From Dermatophagoides farinae (lineage: Eukaryota > Arthropoda > Arachnida > Sarcoptiformes > Pyroglyphidae), in assembly GCF_024713945.1 (NCBI RefSeq), contig NC_134681.1, forward strand, positions 2,771,001 to 2,835,000: DNA of 64,000 bases, written 5' to 3'. Of this stretch, positions 13,655 through 28,325 are shown piece after piece. Each line of letters begins with the position of its first letter. The stretch's first letter is position 1. A model generated the notes under the pieces. The model had not been told where the DNA came from. It worked only from the letters and a program-made list of their open reading frames with translations, and made no database searches. A program made the translations under genes and the position numbers.

Positions 13655-16600
13655 CGAATAGCGGTCGCGAATGAATTGTGATGGTGAAAACGGAAAAAAT
13701 TATTTGAATTAAACTTTGATGTTTGGGCCAGAAGAGAATCAATACGCAATCGTAGTCAATGGTTATAGTATTATATTGATGCGGCAATTGATCAAGTTTT
13801 TCTGTGGATGCTCATACTATGGTTACGATATTGCAAACTAAAACTGTTTCGATTCAATGATTTTATATAATAAAATGAACCAGAAAATGCGAAACTATCA
13901 GAAACCAAGACACCAATGTGAACACAAATGAAACACACATATTATTTAGATTTAGATAAAAACAACATCTCTCTGTCTCTCTGTCTCTCATGTGTATTTG
14001 TTGGAGTTGCTATTCTGCACATGCATGAAGAGGATGAACATAGTACTATACTAGGGTCCTAGACGTAAACCAGAAATGAATAAGCGGTATTTGTGCGAAG
14101 AATTGAATGAATTCATTTGAATGAATGGCTGAATCAATGAATGAATGAAAAGGGCCAACTGAAAAAAGACTGTGAATATCAAGTTTTCTCCATTTCTTTG
14201 CTTTTCCATTCCCTTTCGTGTAATCCATGATGGGATTGTTGAAAAATTTTCACTGCTAGATAACTAGCCAGTATATCTGATATATTGTTGTATGGAAAAG
14301 CAAATAAATATGACTCCTGGATTGTACAATGTGTGCTGTTGGTGTTCAAACAACCAGAAAAACCGAAAAAGACTCAAACAGAATACACATACATAGATTA
14401 TACCAGTGCTCTTTGTCTCATCATTTCATTTGGCTTTTTCTTTGACGTTTCGTTTGTACATGTGTATGGTTGCAAAATATATGCCTATAGTATACGTTTT
14501 TGTTGTGTTTTTTCCATTCTATGACGTGGGTGTATAATGGGATAGTTTTGTGTTTTTCCCCCACCCCTCCCATATATACACACACACACACACAAAAACT
14601 TGGCCAAAAGTAATTTCTTATGGAGCCAAACTATTTCTGAGTCGACGTCGTTGTTGTTGTCGTCAGATGTCCTTTTCTAGTGAAATAAAAATAAAAATAA
14701 AAATAAAAGAGTAGTTGTAAAAAGTGATAGAAGCAGCAATGATTATTTGGTGTTGGATAAAGCTTTGAAAATTGAGGAAAAGAATGCCGCATTTGAGCTG
14801 TTCCTAGAAACTGCCACCACATATTGATCAATTTCATAATGTAAATGTTTTTTCTTCCCTCTCTCCCTCTCTTACTTATTTGTCGATGTTCGATTCTTGT
14901 TTCTCCACATCTAATCGAATCGAAGACATGAGACAGATATTCCGGAAACAATTGTATGGGATCTGATCGTTGGCTGGAGGAAAAAATTTTTTGAATTCTC
15001 TACTTGGAAAAAAATATTTCCAATGTCCATTACCCCACTTTTGATTGCGAAAAAACATAGTCATTTGCTCGGCAATAATAATAATGAAATGTTTATGAAA
15101 CATGTGAATTTCGTGTAATTGTGTGCGTGGGCGTACAAATGAAGAGATACATGAAAGTGGATCAATTTTTGTTGCAAATGGAACAAACTTTTGAGACGAA
15201 AAAAATGATGATGATTCTATTGAAATTGGCCAGTAATACACATGTTATGAATGAAATTGTTGGATGCAAAGTTTATTCAATCTCTTTCTCGACTGGATAA
15301 TTCTGATCTTTGTTGTGGGTAATCATTGTTTGTTTGAAGAAAATTTTTATCTGTCCAGTTTTTGGGTTGGTTGCCGTTTCCACGCAATCATCATAGAATT
15401 CATCATTTGGACTTGAAATAGCGAATTTCTTTCTCCGAATCGAATAGAAAAAGGACGATCGATCGATCAAATCGTCGCAATGGTGATGGATCGATCGATC
15501 ATTATTAGTGAATGTAAAAATGACTGGAATCGAATATTGAATACAAAATTGAAAAGTGGAAAAAACTTTTTAGTTCCGGTAATTTACGATCATCATTATG
15601 ATCAAATACATTGCCTTGGGTCATTGAACAATGATGATGAGACATTTATTGGATCGCAAATTTTGTGTGAGCAATCTTTTTTTGACAACCAATGATGACA
15701 AACGCACAATGAAACACACACATACACACACTTGTACAATATTGTATTAGTATATGATGATCAAAGAGAAAGAAATGTTTTCTATTTGCTTGAAACCGTT
15801 AATCAAAAACTGGGGAAATTGAAAATGAAATTGTCACGAAATTGAACCCTAGTGAACGAAATGACGACAATCGACAATCGAAATGGAAAATTTCAGTGAG
15901 CCAATAAGAAAATCACAGACAAAATGTGGTTACCACCAATCTGATCGATAATGACGTTGATGACGAGAAATTTAAATATTTTTCCCTGTTTATTTGTGTG
16001 TAATGAAATTTGCTGAATTTGTCTTTGATTCCATTTTCCGTTGATCGTCATGTGCCATGGTGAAGAAAAAAGAAAATGAAAGTCGGAAATGATGATGACC
16101 ATTGAATACGACCATGAAATGTCTAATGATCTGTTTGTCTGTAGTTTTGTTTGTTGGAAACTCCAACCAGTCACCAATTGATGAGTGAAATGTGCTCAAT
16201 TTGTAAAATGATCGAATCGCTAAAGCAACGAATTAAGTCATAATCAGACTTTCTATTTTGCTTGTCTGAATTGTTGAATAATTTTCTGTACGTCAGATTT
16301 GACAACTAAACCAAATGGAAAAATTCCAGATTGACGTTTTCGACATTTTCACTGTCCTATTCAGTTCAGTTTAAGTTTCCAGTATTTATCCAAGAGAATA
16401 ATAAGTCAAAGAGAGAAAGCCATCAAGTATTTTTCATTTGTTTATGCATGTGAATAAATGAATGAACCAAATGAAAGTATTATTAGTGAAAATAAAGAGA
16501 CAAACCAAAAATGATATGGTTATGTGCTGTGTGTGTGTGTGTGTATATGTAGAATCACTAATGATTAGAAAAGCGAAAGGTGTACAATGACAAAACACAG

Positions 16601-16740
16601 ACCCACTAACAAAATGACAATTGTAATGTAACCATTTGTGGTTCTCTCCATAGTTTTGTGTATGGTAGGGTATGGTTTGGTTGCCAAAATGAATTCTTTT
16701 AGATTCTGGCCATTTTACGACATCAATCATTAATTAATGA

Positions 16741-19309
16741 GTTGTTTATGTTTGTGTCGTCGTCTTTGTCGCTGTTGTTGTCATTTTCATTGTTAGAGGA
16801 AAAAACAAAATGAAACAATAGAAAAGAAAATTGTTCTTGTTGTTGTTGTCGATGTTGTCGATGTTGTTGTTTTGTTTTATTTGTATTGTTTCATGTGTTT
16901 TGTTTGTATTTTCCAAGATTCTCAGCTTTCATTCCGGTGTCTGTGCATGTGGTTTTGATTGATTGCCATTCGGCACACTCACACACGGCCAACACACTTA
17001 TTGCATTTCGTTTTGTTTTTGTTTTTGTTTCAGTAACATCATTTTAATGTCTTACCACAAACATTAATGGGCAAATACATGAGTCATCCATTGTGGACAG
17101 TGTGAACATGTTCCGAATGGAGAGGAAATTAGAAAGAATCAAATATCAAGACATGTGACCAATATTTATATATTATCATTGTTATTGTTATGTTGGTCAA
17201 CACGTATAATCGTTGGATGGATTTTTTCTCCATTTTCCAAATGGGTGATTGTATTGCTTTAATTTGATTGAAAAAAATTTATTGATGTGATTGGGATGAT
17301 TATCGTTGCAAGTTTCAGAATCACTTGATTAATTGCATTCCATAGACTTGCAATAGTGGAATTACAGCATTGGTTTACTGATTGATTGATTGCTTCAATT
17401 CTTCTTTATTGTCATTAGTTGCTATTAACCTTATTTAGAACCATAATATTGAAAAATGGCCATTTCAATCATCATGATGATGATGACAGCGTCATTAGAT
17501 TACATGATAGCCTGCAAAAATGTTTCAAATGTATGTTGTCATCAAGTTAGCAAAATGCATCAAACAGCAGACAAAACACACTGATCAATCATTTCATGTA
17601 ATCCATTCACTAGAAATGGGTTAACATTGACGTTCCATACGAATGAATGGACAAGTTAATCAAATTAAGAATGTTTCGGGATAACTCCATTACAACAACA
17701 ACAACAACGAAAATAGCGAAAAAAACGAACTTAAATGAGAAAAATAAACAACAAGAAAGACAATGTTGTTTTCAGCAATCTATTACTACTAGTTTCAATT
17801 AATTTCTTTCAATTTGCAATTGGAAACCGGCTATTCAAGATTCATAGTGATTCAGTGCCATCACGAAGAACAATGAATAATTTGTATGGACAAGAGAAAA
17901 TTAATTATCAGTCACTGTTTACTGTTACCGGTAAAACATTGATGTGACACAAACGTGTGTGTTAATGAAAATAAACCATAAACCATAAACCACCAAAAGT
18001 AAAAAAAGTGGCTAGCCAAATACAGCACGTCATAAACAGGTGTCTATGGGAACCATTCAGATTCACATCTTTATTTGTCTTGAATTTGCGTGTTATTTAT
18101 GAATTGAAATCAAATTCACTTGTGAAATTCAGTATAAGTCGTCAACCTTGCATTCAACGTCAATTGTAATTTGCTTTTCATCATTAACACTAGGATTGTT
18201 TCCCCATAATCGGTTATTGACGCGAACCAAACAAAACAACTACAACGACAACGACAACAACAATAACAACAACAACAACTTACTACTATATAGTAAAGAA
18301 GAAAGAAAATTCTATTCTCTTGGACCATGGAAATGAATGATTGTTGCTTGGCAATGACAACCGTAATGGGAACAGATGGGACAGTAGGAAAATCTCATCA
18401 AGTATTGAATATTGAAAATAATGAATGTTTGCAGTTTGGTTCATTTCAAATGTCCATTATGGAATTCATCATGGGGTGTGGATGGGAAATGTTTTCAATC
18501 CCACCATTGTTGCCGTCGTTTTTAATTGGTACAATGAATCGCTATGTAAAGGAAAAAGTGAATGACTTTTGATTTTGCAAAATGTTATTCCAATTTGATT
18601 GGCCTTGAGTTGATTTGTTCTTTTCAATTATTACGTTGGGTGCCTTGAAATTTAACAACCATCATCCTTAGGAATGAAAGAATGAAAACAAAGGGACAAA
18701 TCCAATTCCATCCCTTGCCAATGAACATTTCAGATGATGACGATGAGGTATATTGGTATAGGACAATGATTGATATCGGAGCAAGTATCAACAAATGAAC
18801 ATGATGATGATGATGATTATAATGGCAGTAAGTGGAATGTGGAAAATGAAAAACAAAAACAAAACAAAACAAAACAAAAACAGTGCATTGTTTTGTTGTG
18901 CTCATTTAGAATTTTGATATCAAAAACGACAAAAACAACTGAAACAACACATTTACAGGGGGTGCTAGTACACATTGTTTTCTCATTCCTCATTCGGATG
19001 GTTTTTCTGTTAATCTAGCATTGTGAATGGAATATTCATCTGCGTGTAAAACTTATTCTGGCATTCGACGGGGTTTCATCATTATCATGACTGTTTTGTG
19101 CAGTTGTTCATTCTGTTGATATATCGTCAACAATCACAGTGAATCGAGGGAAAGCTTTTGTTTCAATTTGATTCGATTTGTTTTCGACCACATTTAATAC
19201 ATTGTTCCAGAGCATAAATGAAAACACCGTCATCATTATCATTTTGGTTTTCCATTCGAGATTCCATAATGAATGAATCGGGAATATATGCGCGTATTAT
19301 ATTGGAATT

Positions 19310-19352
<43 letters not shown>

Positions 19353-22300
19353 GTGTGTGTGTGAAACAATTCATTAATGAATGAATCCTTTCTCTCATCT
19401 TTTGTCACTGTCTATGAAAGTGAATTAAAACGCAAGAAGGCAAATGAGCAAATGAAAAAATTTCGAGTTATAGATATAATGGGTGTGTCTGTGTGTGGGT
19501 AACATGAGTGAACAAAAAATGAATACATTAAGGACTGGAAAATAATGCAATCAACAAAACATCAACAACATTGTCATTGTTGAAAGTGAGAGCCTCTTTC
19601 TTTCCATATATCTCGTAAACATTGTTGTTGATATCTGAGAGTTCAAACTTGAAAATGTCGACGAGTTTTGAGTCTGTCTGTGTGTGTGTGTTTGTGCTTG
19701 TGATTTTTGTTTTTTTTGAATGTTTATAGTCTTTGTTTGTTGTTGTCATACTGAGGATGGCCATTAGACGAGATCAAATATCTAAAGTGTTGAGAAAGAA
19801 TGCTAGTTTCAAGAGCAAGAGACATCATTAGCCTTGAAAGCATATGACCGGATCCATAGATGAATGCATGGTTGTTTTTCTTTCATCATTGCTGCAACAT
19901 TGAACACTTGGTTGGCTGAGAAATTATCATCATTGGATAAACGATGTGATATACTTGTTTTGTAATTTGGCATTTTTCTCTTGTTTCCGGCCCACCAAAG
20001 TGACTGCCTCAATGTTTTCTTCATTCATTCATTCATTGATCGTATGACGTCATTGATCATTTTGGCATTAGAGAATATTGCACAAAACAATTATGTGGAC
20101 ATGATTCTCCAATGTTTTGATTGCTGCTGAACATTTTTGTTGAAAAATGAAACAATGATGATAATTGAATGGAATTTGGCAATTTTGTTTTCATTGATTT
20201 GTGTATAATAAATGTATTGATAGATGGCAAAGAATCATTTTCCAACCACATTCGACATGAAACCAATGTTGCTCATAACAAATGCATCTATAGAGGAATG
20301 CTGAATTATTGGGGTAGTGTCTGTTTATTGTTGAGCCACCACACTCTTCACAGCAGATGAAATAATATTCACCTCTGAAATGTACATGTAGGAAATGGAT
20401 TCCCAAGAATCGCGAACAAATTGTCAATGTAAATGATGAAATGAGAATCTCGTTTTTTCTACATCTCAAATGGCTTTAATTTTTCCTTTCCCTCAAGAAA
20501 TCGGATTCTCACTTTGCGAAAATATTAAAGACGAAATCATGAGCGGCGTTTTGCTTTTTTTCTGCTTGATGATTGAAATGAACATGAAAATGAATTGATC
20601 GTATTCGTATAGTATAGTTTCTCTCATTGAGTGGAGCTCAACAATTTTGAGATTTTCTCAGATTTTCCAAACGGACAAATGACACTAATGATAATGGTTG
20701 CAGCGGTTGTCGTCACAGTTTCTCGTTTTTCTTGCACCATTCCAATGTATTAAATAATGAAAATGTCAATTCATTTGTCCATTCTACTCTCTATCGTCAT
20801 GTTATATTTTAATGGAAAAAATTTGACCGATCCGGGTTGCCAAAGAAATTATTTTTTACAACACCGTGCACACAGTGATTGGTGTCGGAAAAAATTGATT
20901 GCCTTGATTTTGAATTGATGAAGGCCAAGAGAATCGTTTGCCAAGTATGGCATGAAGCCAACATGAAGCCAACATTGAAAAAATTAATCTTGACCATTTC
21001 ATTATATTGAGAATTTTTCCCTCATTGTTTCGGTGATACAAGAATCAACAATGACGACAATTTCCGAGCAGAAAAAATGAGGAAATCCGAGTCAAAAGCA
21101 GAAATGAAAACTAAATCTTCTCGCACTCTCTGGCAAGCGGCCAGACAACGAGAACACAAGAGAGTTTTTCTTGCATCCATTGATATGGATTGAAAATAAA
21201 TGGAAAAAATAAATAAAAATCACTCATCACTCAGGCAGGTTTGTTTTGTTCAAAGTTTACAAGTGCGAGTGTTGAGAATCAATTGTCAATTGACAAATCC
21301 ATATGTCACACTGTCACACAAATTAGTCGAATATTAATGGTTTGATGATGATGGCAATCGACCAGCATGGAGAAAATGTGAATAACATGCATGAAAAGAA
21401 AAACCTTACTGTTTCACTCAAGGTTATAAGAAGCAAACCTGAGCAAGAAAAGAAAAATATTGACTATGAAATTGAGTGTTGAAATTTTGCTACAGCAACC
21501 ATAATGGGAGAATGTCGGGAGAATGTGGAGAAAAATTATAAATAAAGTGGACAAACATGAAATGATTAATATCCCGACGAATGGAATGCATTTAGAGAAA
21601 TGGAACATGTTATGATGTTGTGATATTTGGTCTCATTGCATGTCCATCATGTGCTAATGAAGGTTACATTGTTTCAATGAATCAATCAATGATGACACAA
21701 GGACAAGGCCATCATTCATCTTGTACGAATGAATTCATTTTCAGTTGATAAAGATTGAAAGTTATTCCTGCCATTTCCGACAGTGAACACATTGTGGGCA
21801 TTCAGGAAACTGACTGACCGAGTGAGTGAAGGAAAGAATGACTGCTCTTATCTATGATCATGGCATTCATTTCTCATACCAAAAAAAATGATAACCTAGA
21901 TATGTGCATTTATGGATTTATGGATATATGGATGTTATTGTTATATAACAACGACAATAAGAAAAAAAATTGTCCACAAATAAATGCAATTCCGACATTG
22001 AATGTCATCATATCTTTATTCTTTATGAAGAAGGAATTGTTCCTTTCCAAACAAGACCATCAGCAATCCATCCGGGCAATAACAAATATATTCAGGGCCA
22101 CAGAATCGGATATTTCTCGTTGTTGTTGTTAGGCATTCATAATGAAAGCGAATTCCAAAGTATCGTTGATCTGGTTGTTGTTGTTTTTCCTGAATATGAT
22201 AGATAGATGGATGGATGACGTGAATGTGTGTCATGTAACAATAATAATAAGGATAAGGATAAGGAGAGAAAACATCATTAACGCTGTGTGCATGATAATG

Positions 22301-25300
22301 AATAATGAAAAATTGAAATCCAAATTGTTCATCGCACATTTTTTCTCTGCTTAGATATTTTGATTATGGCGATGAATTTTTTGTCATTGATTCATCTTTT
22401 TTTCCGAGACAATCATGAATCATGAATTTATATTTATATTTTGATATGATGAGGCAAATTGAACGATTCGATCCAAATATCAAATGATGATGATGGTGAT
22501 TATATATATAGACTGGTGATGCTTTCGATATCCAAAAGTTGCATGTTTGCAAATATTTTCCAAGACAAAAGTCTTTTGTCATATCGATTACAGAATTCAT
22601 GTATGCAAAATATAACAACAACAACAACAACAAAAACTTTATTTATACACCAATCCACTAAGGACGAAATGGGAAAAACAAAAAAATGAAAATTGCAACC
22701 AACTACAAAGAGAGTTTGTGATTGTAAGGAGCAATCGATATCGAATCTTGTCAAGTTTGAGACAGAAAAAACTTTTAAATTTGAATTTTGTCGAGTCATA
22801 TGGAGTTGGTTTGGTTTCCAATGTTTTCATTTTGTGTGTTGAAAAAATGACTCAATGTCGATTCGATTGAGTTGAAATGGGTTGAATGAATTGCAGAAAT
22901 TTTGTATAAATGTTGCCATCACTTTGCAACCTTGTTCAATTCATGACTTGTTATTATTGTTCTTGTTCTTATTCTTATCCTTATCTTTATCTTTTTATAT
23001 TGTTGTTGTTAGTAACAACAGAGAGACCCATTATAGTGGTGATCCCAAAAGGCAGCTGCAACATGAAAAACAACAAAAAACGGAAATGAATTATCAATCA
23101 ATGCATGACATTTATTTGAATGTCAACAAAACCGAATTGGTCAAGAACTTGATTTTCTATAATCCGGGATCGATGTCTAGATCTAAATCGAAATCAAGAT
23201 CAAGATCAAGATCAAGATCAAGAACAGATGGAGCAATGAATGTCGATTGGTGGTGTTGAATAAATGAATGAGAAAAGGATCGCTTTGCCAATTATTTTCA
23301 GCATGGCAAAATTTGAAATCCAAAATGTCAACATTGAATTCGATTCCATGTAGTTGGCATTTTCCATCCTGTTTTAATCATTCACTTCTGATGGATTATT
23401 TTGTGTTTAAAAAAAATAATTAAAATTGAAATTGAAATTTGTTTTTATGCCCAACAAATGACAAGAAAGTTGTATATAGAATATGAAAACTGTTCCGGTT
23501 TGTTGATGAATTTTTCCACAGAATTTTATAATCGTCAGAATTTGTTGTTGTCAAGATAATATCAAATCCGATTATGTGTGAGCGTGTGTTTCATTATCTG
23601 TGAATACATGACATGAGTTTGTTGTAGAATATGTATGTCAATCACAGTGTCAGTCCAATAGACATGAATGAATGTATTATTACAGAAACGAATGGGAACA
23701 ATTTTCAATTCACCTATATTGATGACTATTGCTTACCAGCGCAGTGATTGATCTGAATTTGATTGTAATTTGAAATTTGAAATTTCAAGTTTAATTTATC
23801 ATTCGTTTCGTTGAAATGGAAGATTCAGCTTGGGGCCAAGTTTGAAAAATTGAACATGAATACTTTTGTTTTTCTAATATCCCTCGTTTCTCTCAGTCAG
23901 ATGATTATTTACATTTACATTTACATTTAAATTAAACTTGTTGTAGATGATGAAATTTTAATAAATTTCCAAAATCATCCAAAATCATTGGACCGAACCC
24001 TGAGACGGATGTTACAATGAGGAGAGCGAGAGCGATAGAGAGAACAAGTCTGACGTCAATAGGCGAAATAATAATGATGATGATGATGATGATGATGATT
24101 AAGAGTAAGAAAATCTTGAAATTCACTGGCATTTTGCATTTTGCATTTTTCTTAACCTAATGTGGGGCGAAACAGTCCATCTATAATGTTGATGGTAATA
24201 CGTGATGACATTGAAAATGTTCATTTTAGTCCACGATTCATAGTCATCATAGTTTGTTGTTTGAATATGAATAAAATGCTCTGTGAATTTGTTTCGTTGT
24301 TGAGTTGTTGAGAGAAAAACAATGATAAGTGTGAATAACTCGAGTCTTTTCACTCTGGCCATTACTTTGATGGAAAAAATGTTTGGTCAGATTGCTTCAA
24401 ATGTGAGTAAATTATTGATTCAATTTGAAACCGGTCTACATGTATAGACGAATGATTTAAGCCATTAATGATAATTAGTGGACAATGGTTTCTCGGTTTC
24501 GGACCATTCAAGTGAGCAAAGACAGCCATTCTTCTATTCTTCTCTAGCAATATGAAGATGATCAATGCGGACATATGAATAATTCATGTTAATTGTTTGA
24601 CTACTCAAGGTTCGTGATGATCATGTTGATCATGCATCAACATTGGAATGTATTAATAGTTGTTTCGGTTCAATTAGCTAACTAAAGAATAAAGTGAAGC
24701 GAGAACATTATTATTCAAAATATATGACACCCACACACACACACTCGAAACATGAGCATCTCAGACTGGATCAATTGGCATTTGGACAACTTTGATTCAA
24801 CTAGTTCATAGTAGTGTATGATGTTGTTGGTGTTGTTGTTGTTGTTGTCGTGAGCCAATTCATTATTGATAAATATAACATATATGGCCATTAAAAATAA
24901 TAATAAAAACACACTACAAATGTACAAATGTGTATTATTAATGATCATGTTTGATATGTGAATGTGTATGATGCATGAGGAGATTGAATGATTGAATGGA
25001 AATAGAAATTTCATAACTGGATTGATAATGATGATCATTCCACCGTTTCCGGATGAAAACAGACAGCGCATTTAATGTTTAATGTCAAGAATTGAAATTT
25101 ACAACGAAAATTTATAAGAGGCAAAAATTGCGCAAACTTGGCAAATGAATCAATAATTATTATTCAATAGCTATGATGATGATGATGATTTGCTTGAAAC
25201 CAGTTCATTGCATTTAGTTTCCAATCAAATCCAGTTTAAAGTTTGCCATAAATCAATCGTCAATCGGAATGAAACTTGAAAAATCCTTGGAAACCACGCT

Positions 25301-27398
25301 CACTCGCACACGTTGTCGAGTTAATGAATCGATGAACAAATAATGGTGAATAAATAAATGTTGAGCCGGAAATCAAATGCGAATCTATACATCTGCAATT
25401 AATGTTGATTCTGGTCCGTAGAGAGGAACACAAAAAAAGTTGAGCCAACTTGATTCTCATGGGCTTGATTCTCATGGAATGAACTTTTCTCATTTTTATC
25501 GTTTGAGTTCATTGCCGATTTCAGTGACAAAAAAGTTCATTCATCGCATGGCTGTTGTTTTCGTGTTCATCAATTCGATTCTGTGGAACATTTTTCTCAT
25601 GAAAAATACTCAGAAGTAATCTGCTCAATTTATGGCAAAAGTTGCTAATGATTGATTTGGTGATGATGTTGTTGTGATTGTGTGATGAGGGAGAAATGAA
25701 AGATTCGATTTGGTTATTTGATAACAGCGGCAATGGTTACAAACATCTGGTGTGGATTGATTCATTTTGAAATTATTGAAATTATTCTCCATTCTCCATT
25801 CTGCATAAATTTTGTTTTACATTTCAAAAGGATGGCATATTGATATTTTCAGAACATTTCCAAACATTTCCAGTTTAACTTTACGGTTTTCGCATTTGTT
25901 GAATGAAAATTAGTGGTGAGATTTTATCGTTTACATCATCGCATCGCATTACATGGCTAATCGATCAATTCTCAGTTATGGATGCATTATGGGTTCATTT
26001 CAATTTGTGTGATGATTTTCTTTTGGTCGGAAACGGCAACATTGTTGAGAATGGATCATGGCGATCGATTGAGCTTTGCAGAGATATGAAATATGTCATG
26101 CACTTCATGCTAACTAGCTCTGCCAATGGAATCGATCACTGTCAGCGCATCTTTCTACTAATACAACGATAAATTTCGGTTCGTTTGCTTCATTTGATAT
26201 ACTCTGGCATAATTGGCGACAAATTGAAAAAAAAAACATTGATCAATCATGGATAGATTTGTAGCGAACAGAATTTTTGTGCCAACCACGATCTTTTAGT
26301 TTTTGGGAGAGTGAAAAGTGATTTTAAATTCTCATTGAGGGAAGGAGAAAAAACCAATTTGGTTTTCGACAACAAAAAAATTCGATTCTATCAGTCGACA
26401 GTCAGTCTCGGTGATGATGATAGATGGATGAATCGATTTGTTTTAAATTGGATTCATTTGATAAACTAACAATGTTTTTAGAATGTTTTGTTCTTTGCTT
26501 TGTGTCCTGTACATGGTTGTTCCATGTCCAAATTGTTGTTATGAATGAATCGATTTTCATTTTATTTCAAATTTATTGGATCGTGAAATCAAAACAACCA
26601 GCCTAGTGAAGAATGCAGTATTTGTCGGCCTGGACAGACCTATTTTTTTTTTTTTTTTTGATTCATCTTGGCCATTGTATCCAATAAAATCATTAGACCG
26701 AATTGTTTCCATTCTCTCATTGTTGTTGAACCGAAATGAACAATGAATACCTGAATATCAGTGCATGTTGTGTTGTGTTGTGTTGTATTGTGTTATAGTA
26801 TGTTATCCACTGATATTCCTATATTCAAATTTGAAACTGGGTGATAAAGATAAGATGAGTGTTGCACTTGACAAAACAAAGACGCCGACGACCAATTTGT
26901 TATCAAATCAACCGAAATGAGAAACGAGATATATGTAAACTGTGACTGATTGAAACAATGAATTGGTGAATAATAAACACATGATTAATCAAATCAAATG
27001 TTTGTGCAATGTCAGACATTCAACTCGAATTTGTTTGAGTATAGACTATATATATGATATATTAAAGACTCGAGAAGCAATGAGAAATTGAAAAATAAAA
27101 AGTCAATTCAAGTGAAATATTGTTCAATTCACAATTTACAATCTAGTGTCCAGCGGAAAGAATTGAAATCGATTGCGTCATGATGCACGGACGGAAAATG
27201 AATCACTACGAAAAAACTGACAAAATAAGAAAAAGAAAAAGAAAAAGAGGAATTTTATTTACAAAATTTGCTCCAAAAAAAGAAAAAAAATCCTGATGGA
27301 TGAACAAAGTGAGTGCGTAGTACGTGTTGTTTTGATTTCATTCGAATGTCGTAGTTGTTGTTGTTGTTGTAGTTGTGGTTGGTGGTTGATAGCGACGG
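16741..27398. other. Gene-poor region, second half
   Basis: Another 10.6 kb without a recognisable gene, ending at the 3' end of the Ras/Rab-like gene. Sequence character matches the first half. Simple repeats include a TCAAGA hexamer tract near 23.18-23.23 kb, a GAT run at 24.07 kb and a (TC)n/(GT)n tract near 19.31-19.36 kb. Short reading frames such as 25903-26172 (+) have no signal peptide, domain or splice partner that I can identify. Nothing here can be called a gene from sequence alone. Confidence 0.6.
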
Positions 27399-28325
27399 CT
27401 ATTTATCATTCGATTGATTAGCATCGCTCTTATCGTCATGTTCGAGTGCATCGATGATTTTATCCATGGTTAGATCCATTTTGGCTGAAATCTCCAGATA
27501 ATCACCATCATATGTCATGGCCAGATTTTTAGCCAAATTTTTTGCCACTTTACGTTCATTATCAAGATCACTTTTATTGCCAATCAGAATGATACGTTTC
27601 ACTTGTATTAGATCGTGCGTGTGAATGAATTGTAGCCAATTTTTTGCCAACGTGAACGATTCCATTTCGGTCAAATCGAAAACGACGACGAATGTTTGAA
27701 ATAACTCACAATACTTTCTCGCGATTGGCATATATCGTTGTCGGCCACCGATATCGATTGCTTCGATATTACCACATTTGAGGCGATGAAGATCTGGACC
27801 AATTGTCGGATTGTACAAGGACGTGTCACTGATCAACGGCCAATTGATATTCTGCATACGTCGTAATATTAGTGTTTTGCCCACTTTTGCCGCGCCCAAT
27901 ATCAGGAATTTCGTTTTTGATGTTTTTGCTATTCGTGTACTGGCCGTGGTCAACAATGGTTGACTGGTCGATGCAACTGTCGTGGATGGCGGTAGTGGTG
28001 GCGTCACATCGAGCACACCATCGATGGTGCCGGATGTATTCAATACGGTAGCTGAACGTACAATGGCTTCTTCTGTAGTGGATGATCCTTGTTGTTGAGC
28101 AGCTGTAGCCGCTGATGTTGTTGAAGTGATTGTTCGTCCACTGATCATTCGGATATTGATTATATCTTCACCGCTGATTGGTTTTGATGTCGATACAATG
28201 GTGGTGCAAGTGGAAAATGGACGGTCACCTTGCGAAACGATTTGATGATTATTGAATGAATCCATTAACGAACAACAATCAACAATAACTGAGACACACA
28301 CTAAACTATCACGATATATAGACAA
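27399..28325 (-). CDS. Divergent Ras/Rab-like small GTPase with long Ser/Thr-rich N-terminus
   Basis: A single-exon reading frame of up to 308 residues. Residues 1-135 are Ser/Thr/Ala-rich and low complexity; 138-295 form a small-GTPase fold. Motifs: P-loop GAAKVGKT (144-151), a switch-I Thr in YNPTIGPD, G3 DIGG (191-194), G4 NKSD (250-253), G5 EISAK (278-282). Position 195, equivalent to catalytic Gln61 of Ras, is Arg, so intrinsic GTP hydrolysis may be impaired. The C-terminus is acidic and hydrophilic and has no cysteine, so no prenylation is expected, unlike typical Rab or Ras proteins. The upstream Met at 28325 is the longest choice; Met21 (MDSFNN) is an equally plausible start. I cannot place it in a named subfamily. 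It is probably a genuine gene, since all five G motifs are intact and in order. Confidence 0.82.
   Translation of the reverse strand: MSIYRDSLVCVSVIVDCCSLMDSFNNHQIVSQGDRPFSTCTTIVSTSKPISGEDIINIRMISGRTITSTTSAATAAQQQGSSTTEEAIVRSATVLNTSGTIDGVLDVTPPLPPSTTVASTSQPLLTTASTRIAKTSKTKFLILGAAKVGKTLILRRMQNINWPLISDTSLYNPTIGPDLHRLKCGNIEAIDIGGRQRYMPIARKYCELFQTFVVVFDLTEMESFTLAKNWLQFIHTHDLIQVKRIILIGNKSDLDNERKVAKNLAKNLAMTYDGDYLEISAKMDLTMDKIIDALEHDDKSDANQSNDK

Noticed and set aside
22882-23259. 125-codon frame with an RS-dipeptide tail resembling a splicing factor
   Set aside because: The Ser-Arg/Ser-Lys tail is only a TCAAGA hexamer repeat; the rest lacks an RRM or other domain.
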